DNA from: Geitlerinema sp. PCC 7407
GTDB lineage: Bacteria > Cyanobacteriota > Cyanobacteriia > PCC-7407
Length of the DNA stretch: 64,000 bases
NCBI RefSeq assembly: GCF_000317045.1
Contig: NC_019703.1
Location: forward strand, 2,592,501 to 2,656,500
Direction: 5' to 3'
Under the pieces are notes generated by a model. That model did no database searches, had not been told where the DNA came from, and was given only the letters and a program-made list of their open reading frames with translations. Positions 35,001 to 44,900 of this stretch are shown in pieces; the first letter of the stretch is position 1; every line of letters begins with the position of its first letter. A program made the position numbers and the translations under genes.

Positions 35001-36206
35001 ATGGCGTTGCCATACAAGGGCAAAGCAGCCAAAAGAGTGGTGGGACTGACCATTCTCTTTTTGGTGATTGAACTTTTAGACGAGTTGGTGGACGGAGTGC
35101 GGGGTGCGGCTTGGCCTCTGATCCGTCAGGACTTGGATCTCTCTTACTTCGAGATTGGGCTGGTGTTGACCTTCCCCAGCTTGATTGCCAGCATGATCGA
35201 GCCGGTGCTGGGTATCTGGGGTGATATTGGGCCGCGACGACACCTGATTTTGGGGGGAGGCGTTGGATTTGCGATCGCGCTATATCTGATTGCCCAGAGC
35301 CAGGATTTTGGGCTATTTCTCACTGGTTTTGTGATCTTGTATCCGGCGTCGGGCAGCTTTGTGAGCCTGTCCCAGGCCAGTCTGATGGATCTAGACGCCA
35401 CTCGCCACGAGCAAAATATGGCCCGCTGGGCGCTGGCGGGTTCCCTAGGGAATGTCCTCGGTCCGCTGATTTTGGTGGGGGCCATTGCCTGGCATGGAAG
35501 CTGGCGGGGAGCCTTTCTCGCCCTCGCGGCGCTGACGGGCGGGGTTTTGGCGCTGCTTTGGAACTATCCAATTCCCTCTGCCACCAGCGGTCTAGCCAGC
35601 GATCTCACGGGTGATCTAGCCGAGGATCCACCCACCGCCAGTTTCAGAGACGGCATTCACAGCGCGATCGCCGCTCTGAGGCGTTCAGCGGTCCTGCGGT
35701 GGCTGACTCTCCTCCAGTTTTCTGATCTGATGCTGGATGTCCTGCGGGGATTTATCGCTCTGTATTTTGTTGATGTTCTGGGTACCACGCCAGCCCAGGC
35801 AAGCTTTGCGATCGCGCTTTGGCTCAGCTTTGGTTTGCTGGGAGACTTTCTGTTGATTCCTCTTTTGGAGCGAGTGCGGGGCTTGGCATATCTCAGGATC
35901 AGCACCAGCTTGGTCTTGTGTCTTTATCCAGCGTTTCTGCTCGTTCCCAGCCTGACGCTGAAGCTCATTATTTTGAGCGGCTTGGGTTTCCTCAATGCAG
36001 GCTGGTACTCGATCTTGCAAGGGCAGCTCTACAGCGCCATGCCGGGACAAAGCGGAACGGTAATGACCCTAAACAACATTTTTGGCATTGCTGGGGGGTT
36101 AGCCCCTTTGGTCTTGGGGCTGGTTGCTCAGCAAATAGGGCTCGAAGGCGCGATGTGGATCTTGCTCATCTCTCCCATTGCGCTGCTGATCGGGCTGTTG
36201 CGGTAG
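35001..36206 (+). CDS. Major facilitator superfamily transporter
   Basis: A 401-aa carrier with twelve helices. It has the loop 2-3 region GIWGDIGPRRHLILGGG, the MFS motif A equivalent (G-x3-D-x-G-x-R-R), and the typical central loop rich in Ser, Thr and acidic residues between helices 6 and 7 (SDLTGDLAEDPPTASFRDG). The start is either GTG at 34998 or ATG at 35001; a GGGAG ribosome binding site lies 6 or 9 bases ahead of them. The substrate is unknown, and the gene stands alone. Confidence 0.85.
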   Translation: MALPYKGKAAKRVVGLTILFLVIELLDELVDGVRGAAWPLIRQDLDLSYFEIGLVLTFPSLIASMIEPVLGIWGDIGPRRHLILGGGVGFAIALYLIAQSQDFGLFLTGFVILYPASGSFVSLSQASLMDLDATRHEQNMARWALAGSLGNVLGPLILVGAIAWHGSWRGAFLALAALTGGVLALLWNYPIPSATSGLASDLTGDLAEDPPTASFRDGIHSAIAALRRSAVLRWLTLLQFSDLMLDVLRGFIALYFVDVLGTTPAQASFAIALWLSFGLLGDFLLIPLLERVRGLAYLRISTSLVLCLYPAFLLVPSLTLKLIILSGLGFLNAGWYSILQGQLYSAMPGQSGTVMTLNNIFGIAGGLAPLVLGLVAQQIGLEGAMWILLISPIALLIGLLR

Positions 36207-36211
36207 CGATC

Positions 36212-36232
36212 GCCCTCTGAAGGGCACTTTTT
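36212..36232 (+). terminator. Short intrinsic terminator after the MFS gene
   Basis: GCCCT / AGGGC stem (36212-36216 and 36221-36225) with loop CTGA, followed by ACTTTTT. It lies just after the stop codon. Confidence 0.6.
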
Positions 36233-36234
36233 AT

Positions 36235-36746
36235 AAACGATAGTGAGGCGTGAAATTTTCTCACTCCTCACTATCTGCAAGACAGGATCTTTCCAAGGCA
36301 CAAGCTGCTGAAAGCATTAGCCAAAGCAGCAGAAGCCTCACGCCATCATCTTTGATTTGGCGTTGAGATGAATGCGAGCGAGCGAACGACACTCCTCTGA
36401 CCTATGCCGCAGGCCCGAGCAGGGGAGATGGAGGAAACGAGCAAATCTCTCATGATGCAAAACGGCTGTGATAGACTCAGGGTAAGGGTTTGAGCTAATC
36501 GCCGCCCTGAAACTTGAACCTTGACAACCTGGAATAGGGGGTTCTGCCTAGAAACAGACGATTCGTCGTCCCATCTGTGGGCAGGTAAAATTCCAGCAGT
36601 ACCAAGGAGAGAACAACACTCTTTGTATTGTTCCGGTGCGGTGGGGCATCCCGTATCGTCAATAAAGCTCAGGAAACGCCCGATGGGATACCAGGGGTCA
36701 CTGAGAAGCCTACGCTGCATACGTCAGTATCAGCGTAGGAGTATGT
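36235..36746 (+). mobile_element. Probable IS200/IS605-type remnant or derived MITE
   Basis: A 0.5 kb non-coding stretch bounded by two imperfect hairpins. Left: ATAGTGAGG / CCTCACTAT (36240-36248 and 36266-36274). Right: CCTACGCTG / CAGCGTAGG (36709-36717 and 36731-36739), with inner ATAC-GTCA-GTAT and a tail GAGTATGTCAC. A degenerate plus-strand frame ending at 36738 (ASRIVNKAQETPDGIPGVTEKP) looks like the tail of a cyanobacterial TnpB-type gene or its guide-RNA-bearing end. Hairpin ends without target duplication fit IS200/IS605 elements. No intact tnpA or tnpB is present. The assignment is by resemblance only. Confidence 0.38.
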
Positions 36747-37483
36747 CACGGCGAAGAGCGATCGCGCCACTGGAGATCTTGGCGAACGTTCTCTAGGCCC
36801 CCACGAATATTGGGGTTGTTTGGGTCGATTTCGAGGGCTTGCTCATAGGCAGCGATCGACTCTTCATAGCGATCGCGTACGTGATAGAAGTATCCCAAAC
36901 TGGCGTAGGACAGCGCAGGGGGATTTTCAAGTTCTAGCCCTTTTAGCAAAGTGGCCTCAGCCTCTTCGTAGCGCCCTTGGTCGCGATATCGAGCCCCTTG
37001 AAAAGAATAGAGCTCTGCCAAAGCTTGATTCATGCGATCGCTATCCAACTCTCGAAGCCGCATCAGCACCGCCTCTGCTTTGTCGTAGCGCTCCTCTCGC
37101 TGATAGAGATTACTTTGCTTCAGATACATATTGACCAAGCTAGAGGCTGCCAGCCCATCCTCTGGTGCCAGTTTTATGGCCTGCCGGTAGTAGAGCTCTG
37201 CCTCGGCGTAGCGTCCCTGACCGCTCACGGCATTTCCAAGATTATTTAGGATAGCCAATCGGTCCAGCAGATCTTTGGGTTCTAGCGCCAGCGCTTGGCG
37301 TAGGAGCGCTTCGGCCTTGCGATAGTCACTGAACAGAGAGGCCTGAGCCCCTTGCCACATCAGGTCTTTAATCGTCTCTTGGCTCTGGGTCTCAGGAGAA
37401 TCTGGGAGCTGAGCAGAAACAGGCGAGGAGCCCAAAGCCATCAAACTCAAGCCTGTCACGAGCAAAAAGTGTAATGGTTTCAT
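36746..37483 (-). CDS. Exported TPR-repeat protein
   Basis: A 245-aa protein with a signal peptide (MKPLHFLLVTGLSLMALGSSPVSA) and about five tetratricopeptide repeats from residue 40 onward, for example GRYAEAELYYRQAIKLAPEDG, ERYDKAEAVLMRLRELD and DRYEESIAAYEQALEIDPNNP. Such solenoids mediate protein contacts in the periplasm. The stop codon lies within the last bases of the putative IS200/IS605 remnant, so the C-terminal end (DLQWRDRSSP) may have been set or trimmed by the insertion. No partner is nearby. Confidence 0.82.
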   Translation of the reverse strand: MKPLHFLLVTGLSLMALGSSPVSAQLPDSPETQSQETIKDLMWQGAQASLFSDYRKAEALLRQALALEPKDLLDRLAILNNLGNAVSGQGRYAEAELYYRQAIKLAPEDGLAASSLVNMYLKQSNLYQREERYDKAEAVLMRLRELDSDRMNQALAELYSFQGARYRDQGRYEEAEATLLKGLELENPPALSYASLGYFYHVRDRYEESIAAYEQALEIDPNNPNIRGGLENVRQDLQWRDRSSP

Positions 37484-37551
37484 TCAATTGGCTCAATCAA
37501 AGAGCAGCGAACGTCAGGATGGCAAGACTCTAGCAGATCCAGTTTGAACCT

Positions 37552-37998
37552 ATGACCTTGCGGTGGATGAGCGTTAATTTATTTTTTCTAGTAGTCGCTC
37601 AGTGGCTGTTTTTTCGGATTGCTGAGCCTTCGAGCAGTCCAGCTCGGTTTGAGCCTCTGCCGATGCTGCTAAATGCGGGATTTGCGATCGCGGCGATCGC
37701 CTATTTTGGCTGCTTCTGGCTGACGGGGCGCGGGCGAATGCCCCGGTGGAGCAGACTGCTGGTGAGCAGCTTTCTGTTTTGGGTTTTGTGGAGTGTCGCG
37801 ATCGTGGGAGCGACTCAGATCGTGCTGCCGCCCAATGGTGCCGGGATGTTTTACTCGACTTCGGGCTTGCAGTTTACCGAGCTAAACTCGACGGTCTTTG
37901 GATTTGTCGGGCTGGTCTGGGCCGTGCCCTGCGCAGCGAATTTCTTGGTGCACGGACTTCTGGGCCGGTGGCTGTTTCGCGGGCCGCAGTCGCCCTAG
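37552..37998 (+). CDS. Four-helix membrane protein, unknown function
   Basis: A 148-aa protein with four hydrophobic segments (about 5-22, 38-57, 68-90, 115-140). It contains RGRMPRWSRLL between helices 2 and 3. I recognise no family. Its stop codon TAG shares the tetranucleotide CTAG with the stop of the convergent kinase gene, so the two coding regions overlap by four bases. Base composition and HIP1 sites match the core genome. Confidence 0.55.
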   Translation: MTLRWMSVNLFFLVVAQWLFFRIAEPSSSPARFEPLPMLLNAGFAIAAIAYFGCFWLTGRGRMPRWSRLLVSSFLFWVLWSVAIVGATQIVLPPNGAGMFYSTSGLQFTELNSTVFGFVGLVWAVPCAANFLVHGLLGRWLFRGPQSP

Positions 37999-39497
37999 AA
38001 GCGGCAGCGCAGGGGATCGGCGGGCTGTTCGGGCAGCCAGAAGTAAAAGGTGCTGCCCACGCCGGGCTCAGACTCCGCCCAGATGCGGCCCTGGTGGCGC
38101 TCGACGATCTTGCGGCAGATGGCCAGTCCGACCCCAGTCCCCTCAAATTCGCGCCGGGTGTGCAGCCGCTTGAAGATGACAAAGATCCGATCCAGATAGC
38201 GATCGCGAATGCCGATGCCGTTATCGCGCACGCTAAATAGCCACACCGGGTCATCCGCCTTGAGGGGGGCCGTCTCGTGGGTGTCCCGCCCGAGGGCAGC
38301 AGCGGGCAGAGCGTCCAGGGGCATCGACTGGGCCTGAATGTGCACCTGGGGCAGCCGATCGCGGCAAAACTTGATGGCGTTGGCCAGGAGATTTTGCAGG
38401 AGCTGGCCCAGCTGGAGGCTGTCGACGCAGAGAACCGGGAGATTGTCGTAGGTCACTGTGGCCTGGCTCTCGGCGATCGCCACCCGCAGATCGCGCAGCA
38501 CCCGCGCCAAAACCTCAGCGCAGTCTGTCCGCTCAAAGCCACGATTCGTCGTCCCCACCCGCGAATAGGCCAGCAGATCGCGAATCAGCTGCTGCATCCG
38601 TTCTGCCCCATCTATCACAAAGTGCAGATAGGTCTGGGTCTGCTCATCGAGGCGATCGCCCAGCTTCTCAGCCAGCAGACGGGTGTAGCTCTCCACCGAT
38701 CGCAGGGGCTCCTGCAAATCGTGGGAAACAATATAGGCAAACTGCTCCAGTTCTTGATTCGATCGCTTCAGCTCAGCCATGATCTGCGTGAGCTGCTGCT
38801 GGCCCTGCTCTAGCTCCAGCGTCCGCTCTTGCACCCGCTGCTCCAGCGTTTCACTGAGGGTCCGATAGCGCGTTTCCGACTCTCGCAGCGCCTTTTCGGC
38901 GGCTACCCGCTCCGTCAAGTCCCGCGCCACGCCGATCACCCCTACCGCCTCTCCCTGGCGATCGCGCCACAGGGTCTTTGTGGTCAAAAAGACTCGCGGC
39001 CCCTGAGCCGTCACCAGCTCCTCTTCTATTTTCAAAAGATCCTGGTGCTCGAGAACCCAGCGATCGTCAGCGCGCAGCTGAGCCGCCACCTCTTGAGGCC
39101 AAAAATCTTCATCCACACAGCCCAGAACCTGAGTCTCTGCCCCGAGGCCGAGCGCCTGCAGCGTTCCCTGATTTGACAGCACATAGCGCCCCTGGAGATC
39201 CTTCACAAAAATAGCGTCGGGCGTACTCTCGATAATCCCCTGGAGCAGCGCATTGGCGCGCTGGAGACGCTGACATTCTCGCTGAATCATCGCGTAGATA
39301 ATGCCGCTCGTCACCAGCACAAACAGCCATCCCTTGATCGTTTGCAGCTGAGTCAGCAGCGCAACGCTATCAATCCACTGATCGATGAGGTGATCGGACA
39401 GCAAAATCCAGAGACTACTGATAAACGCATAGACCACCACCACCCGGAGGGGCGACGGCTGGTCCCAAAGAGAAAGAAAACGCATAGAGAAACGCAT
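37995..39497 (-). CDS. Membrane-anchored PAS sensor histidine kinase
   Basis: An approximately 500-aa kinase. Two N-terminal helices (VVVVYAFISSLWILLS and GWLFVLVTSGIIYAM) anchor it. A PAS domain follows (IIESTPDAIFVKDLQGRYVLSN ... GVARDLTER), then a coiled-coil (SETLEQRVQERTLELEQGQQQL), HisKA with HDLQEPLRSVESYTRLL holding the phospho-His, and HATPase_c with NAIKFCRD, DNGIGI and GTGVGLAICRKIVERH. The HDLQEPLR variant is typical of cyanobacterial and phytochrome-like kinases that act with separate response regulators. The start could be the GTG at 39515 or ATGs at 39497 or 39485; none has a strong ribosome binding site. Confidence 0.9.
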   Translation of the reverse strand: MRFSMRFLSLWDQPSPLRVVVVYAFISSLWILLSDHLIDQWIDSVALLTQLQTIKGWLFVLVTSGIIYAMIQRECQRLQRANALLQGIIESTPDAIFVKDLQGRYVLSNQGTLQALGLGAETQVLGCVDEDFWPQEVAAQLRADDRWVLEHQDLLKIEEELVTAQGPRVFLTTKTLWRDRQGEAVGVIGVARDLTERVAAEKALRESETRYRTLSETLEQRVQERTLELEQGQQQLTQIMAELKRSNQELEQFAYIVSHDLQEPLRSVESYTRLLAEKLGDRLDEQTQTYLHFVIDGAERMQQLIRDLLAYSRVGTTNRGFERTDCAEVLARVLRDLRVAIAESQATVTYDNLPVLCVDSLQLGQLLQNLLANAIKFCRDRLPQVHIQAQSMPLDALPAAALGRDTHETAPLKADDPVWLFSVRDNGIGIRDRYLDRIFVIFKRLHTRREFEGTGVGLAICRKIVERHQGRIWAESEPGVGSTFYFWLPEQPADPLRCRF

Positions 39498-39752
39498 GGG
39501 GCAGATCACTGCCACCAGTAAACCCTAGGTCCAGCGTTTCGAACAGCTACTCAGATCGGTTGATCCCAATCTGCTCAAGAAGCTTGGGGGAAACCAGGGC
39601 ATCCGCGATCGCCCCTCTCTAGTGTCACTGGGAGAGAATCGCTGAAGGAGAGTCCCTGGGGGAGGCGATCGCCCTAAAAGGATGATCTCTGGGGAAGAGA
39701 TTGGGGCGATCGGCTTCCGCTGACATCTGGGCGTTCCAACCCCGCCTCAGGT

Positions 39753-40427
39753 CTAGCGCCCGAGACTGGCCTGCGCCACATCCTTAGAGGCGCTGTACTT
39801 ACCAGTCCGACCGCGATACCAATCCCCCTCTTTTACCCCATTGGAGAGAATGGTCAGCACCCGGTTACGGGCCTTGTTGCGGACATCCTTGGGCATCTCC
39901 TCCCGGAAGATCGCATTCAAGATGGACGCAACGTCCATCACCGTATCTGTCTGGTGGTGCAGCACCGCCGCCACCGCCGTTCTCAGCGGCACTCCCTCAA
40001 AGTCATCCCGCAGGTAATACTGAGAGGTTTCTGTCTTGCGAGATTTGCTGATGCGAGACTTGCGGGGAGCAGGAGATACTGGCGCGGCGGCCGCTGCCTT
40101 GGGTTTGCGGCCTCGGCGAGCGGGAGCGGGAGCCGCTTCAGCGGTCTTCGCAGATTTAGGGGTCGCCTTGGCAGACTGCTTTTCGGGAGCAGCATCGGCG
40201 ATCGCGCCGTTGAGCTGCACCCCAGAGAGTCCTTCGGTCACAGCAGCCGGAGGCGCTTGACCCGCACTAAACATATCAATCACGACTCTCAGGCTTTGAC
40301 GCTTTTGCTGAATCGCGTCTAGCTGGCCCTGGAGCGTAGATTCTTGCTTCGCTAAATCAGCATCTGCATCTAGCAATTTTGAGAGGGTCGCATCGGAGAG
40401 ATGCTCGGAAGCAGTAAGAGTTGCCAC
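39753..40427 (-). CDS. AT-hook-like, Ala/Lys-rich protein with conserved C-terminal domain
   Basis: A 224-aa protein in three parts. The N-terminus (1-55) is a short coiled-coil (LAKQESTLQGQLDAIQQKRQSL). The middle (75-135) is Ala/Pro/Lys-rich with an AT-hook-like core ARRGRKPK and basic SRISKSRK, resembling nucleoid-associated or histone-H1-like linkers. The C-terminal 80 residues (GVPLRTAVAAVLHHQTDTVMDVASILNAIF ... VLTILSNGVKEGDWYRGRTGKYS) look like a winged-helix fold. DNA binding is inferred from composition. It is monocistronic. I do not know a named family. Confidence 0.6.
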   Translation of the reverse strand: MATLTASEHLSDATLSKLLDADADLAKQESTLQGQLDAIQQKRQSLRVVIDMFSAGQAPPAAVTEGLSGVQLNGAIADAAPEKQSAKATPKSAKTAEAAPAPARRGRKPKAAAAAPVSPAPRKSRISKSRKTETSQYYLRDDFEGVPLRTAVAAVLHHQTDTVMDVASILNAIFREEMPKDVRNKARNRVLTILSNGVKEGDWYRGRTGKYSASKDVAQASLGR

Positions 40428-41038
40428 AGATCTATATTCCTTAGGTTCAAGAGTTCCTAGATGTTAATTCTAAAAAGAAAAGAGATAAAATCAACAAAAT
40501 CGATGGAAATTTACCCACAAAAGTTCACACCCTAAAAGCGATCGCCTAGTTTTAGAGCTGATTCAAACTGGGTGAAAATGCCTGTAAAAGCCAATTTTCA
40601 AGGGTTTTTAGCATTTTTAGATATTTCTCCTCATTCACCAAAGGGATAATTTTCTAGGGTGATTTCTATGTATTGAACGTCCTATTTTTTGAATTTCCAC
40701 TATTTCGGAATAGAGTCTCAGGGAAGAGAAAGCAGATTCACGTAGGTAGGGAAGAAATTGGGCTTCTAGATTTCGTCGGTCACAAATTGGGCTCCTCGAT
40801 TCTCTGTTGGCTCAGCCCAACTGAGAAAAACAACCTTTCTGCGCTGCAAATACCCCAAAAAGCGTTCAGAAACACAGTTTTTAGGGCATTTGCAGAGACT
40901 TTTTCGAGACCTCAGCCGAAAAGCCCGTCGTCTCGATGTATCTCTTGTATCGGAAAATTATCGGAATTTTAGGTGACGTTGAGTCATTGATTCTGGAATT
41001 GGCCCCCCAAGACGCTTGCCCTTTACCCCAGAAAGATT
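40428..41038. other. AT-rich intergenic region with short direct repeat
   Basis: About 600 bases. AAATTGGGCTTCTAGATT (40755) recurs 29 bases later as AAATTGGGCTCCTCGATT (40784). A 99-codon plus-strand frame passes through but lacks family or start signals. The region should hold the promoters of the two divergent neighbours. Confidence 0.35.
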
Positions 41039-41959
41039 GTGCTTTACCGCGAATTTACGACTCAGGCGGAAATTGATGCCCAGTACGATGTCGAAAAATC
41101 GGTGCCAGATTTCTCGATCTATGCCGATTTCTATGAACAGGAAAGCCAGAAGGCCCGCACGGGGCTGGAATGTCACCTAGATATCCCCTACGGCCCGACC
41201 TTGGCTGAGCATCTCGACATTTTTCCAGCCGAGCAGCCCAATGCGCCGATTTTAGTGTTTATTCACGGGGGATATTGGCGGCTTCTCAGCAGCAAAGAGT
41301 TTAGCTTTGTGGCCCAGGGGCCAGTGGCAGCGGGGGTGACCGTCGTGGTGATCAACTACGAGCTGTGCCCCAAAGTGACGATGGATGAAATTGTGCGCCA
41401 AAATCGAGCGGCGATCGCCTGGATCTACCGCCACGCGGAGAGTTTCGGGGGCGATCGCCAGCGGATCTATGTATCGGGCCATTCGGCGGGGGGACAGCTG
41501 ACGGCGATGCTGATGGCCACGGCGTGGGAGCGCGACTATGGTCTACCCCAAAATGTGATCAAAGGCGGCTGCGCCATTAGCGGTCTATTCGATCTGGCGC
41601 CCTTCCCCTATAGCTGGCTCCAGCCAGCGCTCCAGCTCACCTGGGCCGAGGTGCGGCGCAATAGTCCCTTGAACCATATTCCCGAGACGGCGGGGCCGCT
41701 GATTGTCACCTACGGCGGCGATGAGTCATCGGAATTTCACCGTCAGTCCCAAACCTTTTTGGCAGCGTGGCGCGATCGCGGCTTGGCGGGAGAATACTTG
41801 CCGCAGCCCGGGCTGAACCATTTCACGGCTATCTACGGCTTTGCTGAAAAAGAGAGTCCGCTGTGCCGCAAGATTTTGGCCCAGATCGACGGGACGGCCC
41901 CGCCCCGTCCAGGGGAGAAGCCGTCTCGCGATCGTGGTGCCGGGGGCGATCGCCGCTAG
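41039..41959 (+). CDS. Alpha/beta hydrolase, kynurenine-formamidase-like
   Basis: A 306-aa esterase-lipase fold protein. The oxyanion-hole motif HGGYW follows VFI, and the nucleophile elbow is GHSAGG. The Asp is likely in VTYGGDESSEF and the catalytic His in PGLNHFTAI. HGGYW with GHSAGG is characteristic of the AFMID/BNA7 arylformamidase-type group, so hydrolysis of N-formylkynurenine or another small ester/amide is possible. The tail after QIDGTAPP is low complexity. It starts at GTG. Its stop shares CTAG with the stop of the convergent GH65 gene. Confidence 0.82.
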   Translation: MLYREFTTQAEIDAQYDVEKSVPDFSIYADFYEQESQKARTGLECHLDIPYGPTLAEHLDIFPAEQPNAPILVFIHGGYWRLLSSKEFSFVAQGPVAAGVTVVVINYELCPKVTMDEIVRQNRAAIAWIYRHAESFGGDRQRIYVSGHSAGGQLTAMLMATAWERDYGLPQNVIKGGCAISGLFDLAPFPYSWLQPALQLTWAEVRRNSPLNHIPETAGPLIVTYGGDESSEFHRQSQTFLAAWRDRGLAGEYLPQPGLNHFTAIYGFAEKESPLCRKILAQIDGTAPPRPGEKPSRDRGAGGDRR

Positions 41960-44900
41960 CTGGCCAGGGCCGATCGCTGCTGGAGGTGCTGGAGCGTCAC
42001 GCCCTGAGCGGAGGGGTGCGCCACCCAGGAGAGTCGTCGCAGCAGCTCGGACCAGTGGATATCAGCCAGGTTGGGCAAGACGACATGCGCCGCGCCCACC
42101 CGATCGACGGGGCCTAGGCCCACCGCCCACATATCCGCTCGCAGCGCCGCTTCGATGCCCGAGGCGGCGTCCTCCACCACCACACAGGCTGCGGAGGTCA
42201 GCCCCAGCTGGTTGGCGGCATAGAGAAAGACGTCGGGAGCGGGCTTGGAGTGGAGAACGCAGTGACCATCGGCGATCGCGTCAATGTAGTGACTAATCCC
42301 GAGGCGCTGCACCACTTCCTGGGCGTTCTTGCTGGCGGAGCCGATGGCAACGCGCAGGCCCGCCGATCGCAGCTCCTCTAGGAGATTTTTCACGCCGGGC
42401 AGCAGGTGCTCGGGGGTAATGGTGCGAATCAGCTCCAGATAGTACTGATTTTTGCGATCCATCATGGCCTGGAACTGCGCCTCGGTGACGGTGCGATCGC
42501 CCAGCAGGCGGCGCAGCGAGTCCCGGCGAGAGACCCCCCGCAGCGCCTCATTGGCCTCGCGATCGAAGGCCAAGCCTTCTTCATCCGCCAGCCGTTTCCA
42601 GCCGAGATAGTGAAACTCTGAGGTATCCGTCAGGACGCCATCGAGATCAAAAATCACGCCCTGAATGGGCAATAGCGACGGCTGGATCTGGCGCATCGGC
42701 TCGGCCCGCAGATCGAAGGTGTAGGTTTGGCCCTGCCACTGGAGCTGGAAAGCCAGACGCTTCCAGTGAGCGGGGAGCTTGGGCGCGGCGATGGGGCCGT
42801 GGGGGGTGAACTGCACCCCGCCGAAGCCGAAGATCACCGCCTGCCAGACGCCACCGGCAGAGGCGGCGTGGATCCCTTCGTGGGCGTTGCCCCGGACGTC
42901 TGCCAAGTCCACCAGAGCCGCCCGCATGAAGTGCTCGTAGGCCGCCTCTGGCTGGTCGAGGTCGCAGGCCAGCACGGCGTGGATGGGCGGGCCAAGGGAG
43001 GAGCCGTAGGTGTGGTCGGTGCGCGGGACGTAGTAGTCCCAGTTGGCCTGGAGGGTGGCGCGATCGCAGCCCACCAGCCCCGCCGTTGCCTCTGGCGACT
43101 GCTGCCAGGCAACCTGGCGCAGCAGGTACAGCATCATCAAGACATCGGCCTGCTTGAGCACCTGGCGATCGCTGGCCCCCTCGATCCCCAAGATCACCTG
43201 CATGGAGCGATCGCGGGGTTCGTAGCTCGCTAGGTCAATCTCTTCTAGGCCAAAGAATCCCTCAAACTGCTCCACCAAGCGGGTTTCTGGATCGTAGGCA
43301 ATCCACAGCTTCTCGATCACAGCGCGCCAGTGAGCCAGACGGGCCGCCGAGAGATCGAGCTGAGCGGTGAGGGCCGCTGCTCGCTCCGGATCCTCGGTGC
43401 GCAGCCAGTCCAGCAGATCCAGCGCCGTCTGCAAGTGCCACTGCACCATCCGGTTGGTGAAGGCGTTGTTGTCTACCCGATCGTGGTATTCGTCCGGGCC
43501 GATCACGTCGCGCACATCGTAGCGATCGCCCGCCGCATTCCACTGGGCCCGGCTGCCCCAAAAGACCGCCGTATCGAGAATCATCTCGGCCCCGCACCGC
43601 AGCAGCCAGTCGCGATCGCCCGTGGCCTGCCAGTACTGCCAGGCCGCGTAGGCCACATCGGTGCTGATGTGCACCTCCAGATCGCCGCACCAGATCCGCA
43701 CCAGATCCTTGCCATTGAAGTGGGGGACCCAGGTGGGCGTCACTTCCTCCCCGGTGTCGGCGCTCTCCCAGACGTACATTGCGCCCTCGTAGCCGAGGGC
43801 CTTGGCCTTGGCCCGGGCTCCGGCCAGGGTGTGGTAGCGGTAGGTGAGCAAATTGCGGGCGATCGCCGGCTGCGTCAGCGTCAGCATCGGCAGCACAAAA
43901 ATCTCCGTATCCCAAAAGACGTGTCCCCGGTAGGCAAAGCCCGAGAGGGTCTTGGCCGGGATGCTGACGCGGTCATTGTGGCGCGGCGCCGCCGACAGGA
44001 GCTGAAACAGGTTGTAGCGAATGGCTAGCTGGGCGGCATCGTCGCCCTCGATCACCACATCATTGGTGCGCCACACCGCCGCCCAGGCCGCCTCATGGGC
44101 TGCCAGCAGTTCTCCATAGCTCGGCAAGGTCGCGATCGCCTCCTGGGCCGTCGCCACCGGGGACGCCACGCCGTCACGGGAGGTGTAGATCGTCACGCAC
44201 TTGTCCACCGCCACGGTTTGGTCTGGCTGCAAATCAAAAGACATCTCCACCGTCGGGCAGCCCTGGAAGCCCGCCCGATGGGCGATCGCCTCTGCACCCT
44301 GGAACCGCAGCCGCATCGCCATGCCCAGGTCGATCTGGGAGTGGCGACTGCGCATGTGCAGCCACGCCCCCGCCCCATCGCCACCCTGATCGATCCAGTT
44401 CCAGTGCAGCAGTCCTTCATTGTCGGCGTAGCCGTTGAGCGCCGCCTGCACCGTCACCGGCCCCGCAAAGTCCACCGAGGTCACCTGGCAGCGCAGGGCC
44501 AGCACGTGGTCATCAGCCAAGCTCACAAAGCGCTCAAAATGCAGCTCGAAGGTATACCCCGACGGGCTGCGCCAGCGGACATCCCGCCGCAGCACCCCGC
44601 TAACGAGGTCGAGCGATCGCTGGTAGCGCAGCACCTCTCCGCGATCGAGGCGAAAGCGATCGCCCCCCAGAGATAGCGTCAGCGGCAGCCAGTCGGGACA
44701 GTTTGCCAACTCTGTAAACACGATCGGCGCGCGATCGTACACGCCATTAATCAACGTCGCGGGACAGGCCCCCAAAAAGCCTTCTTCAAAGGTGCCGCGC
44801 GTTCCCAAGTAGCCATTGCTCAGCGTGAAGACTGTTTCCTTGTGCTGAAGCTGGGTAGGGTTGAACGTTTCCTCAGCCGTCTCGATGACGAACCGGCCTG

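Noticed and set aside
40673-40972. 99-codon plus-strand frame.
   Set aside because: Low-complexity AT-rich DNA with an internal direct repeat; no start signal or family.
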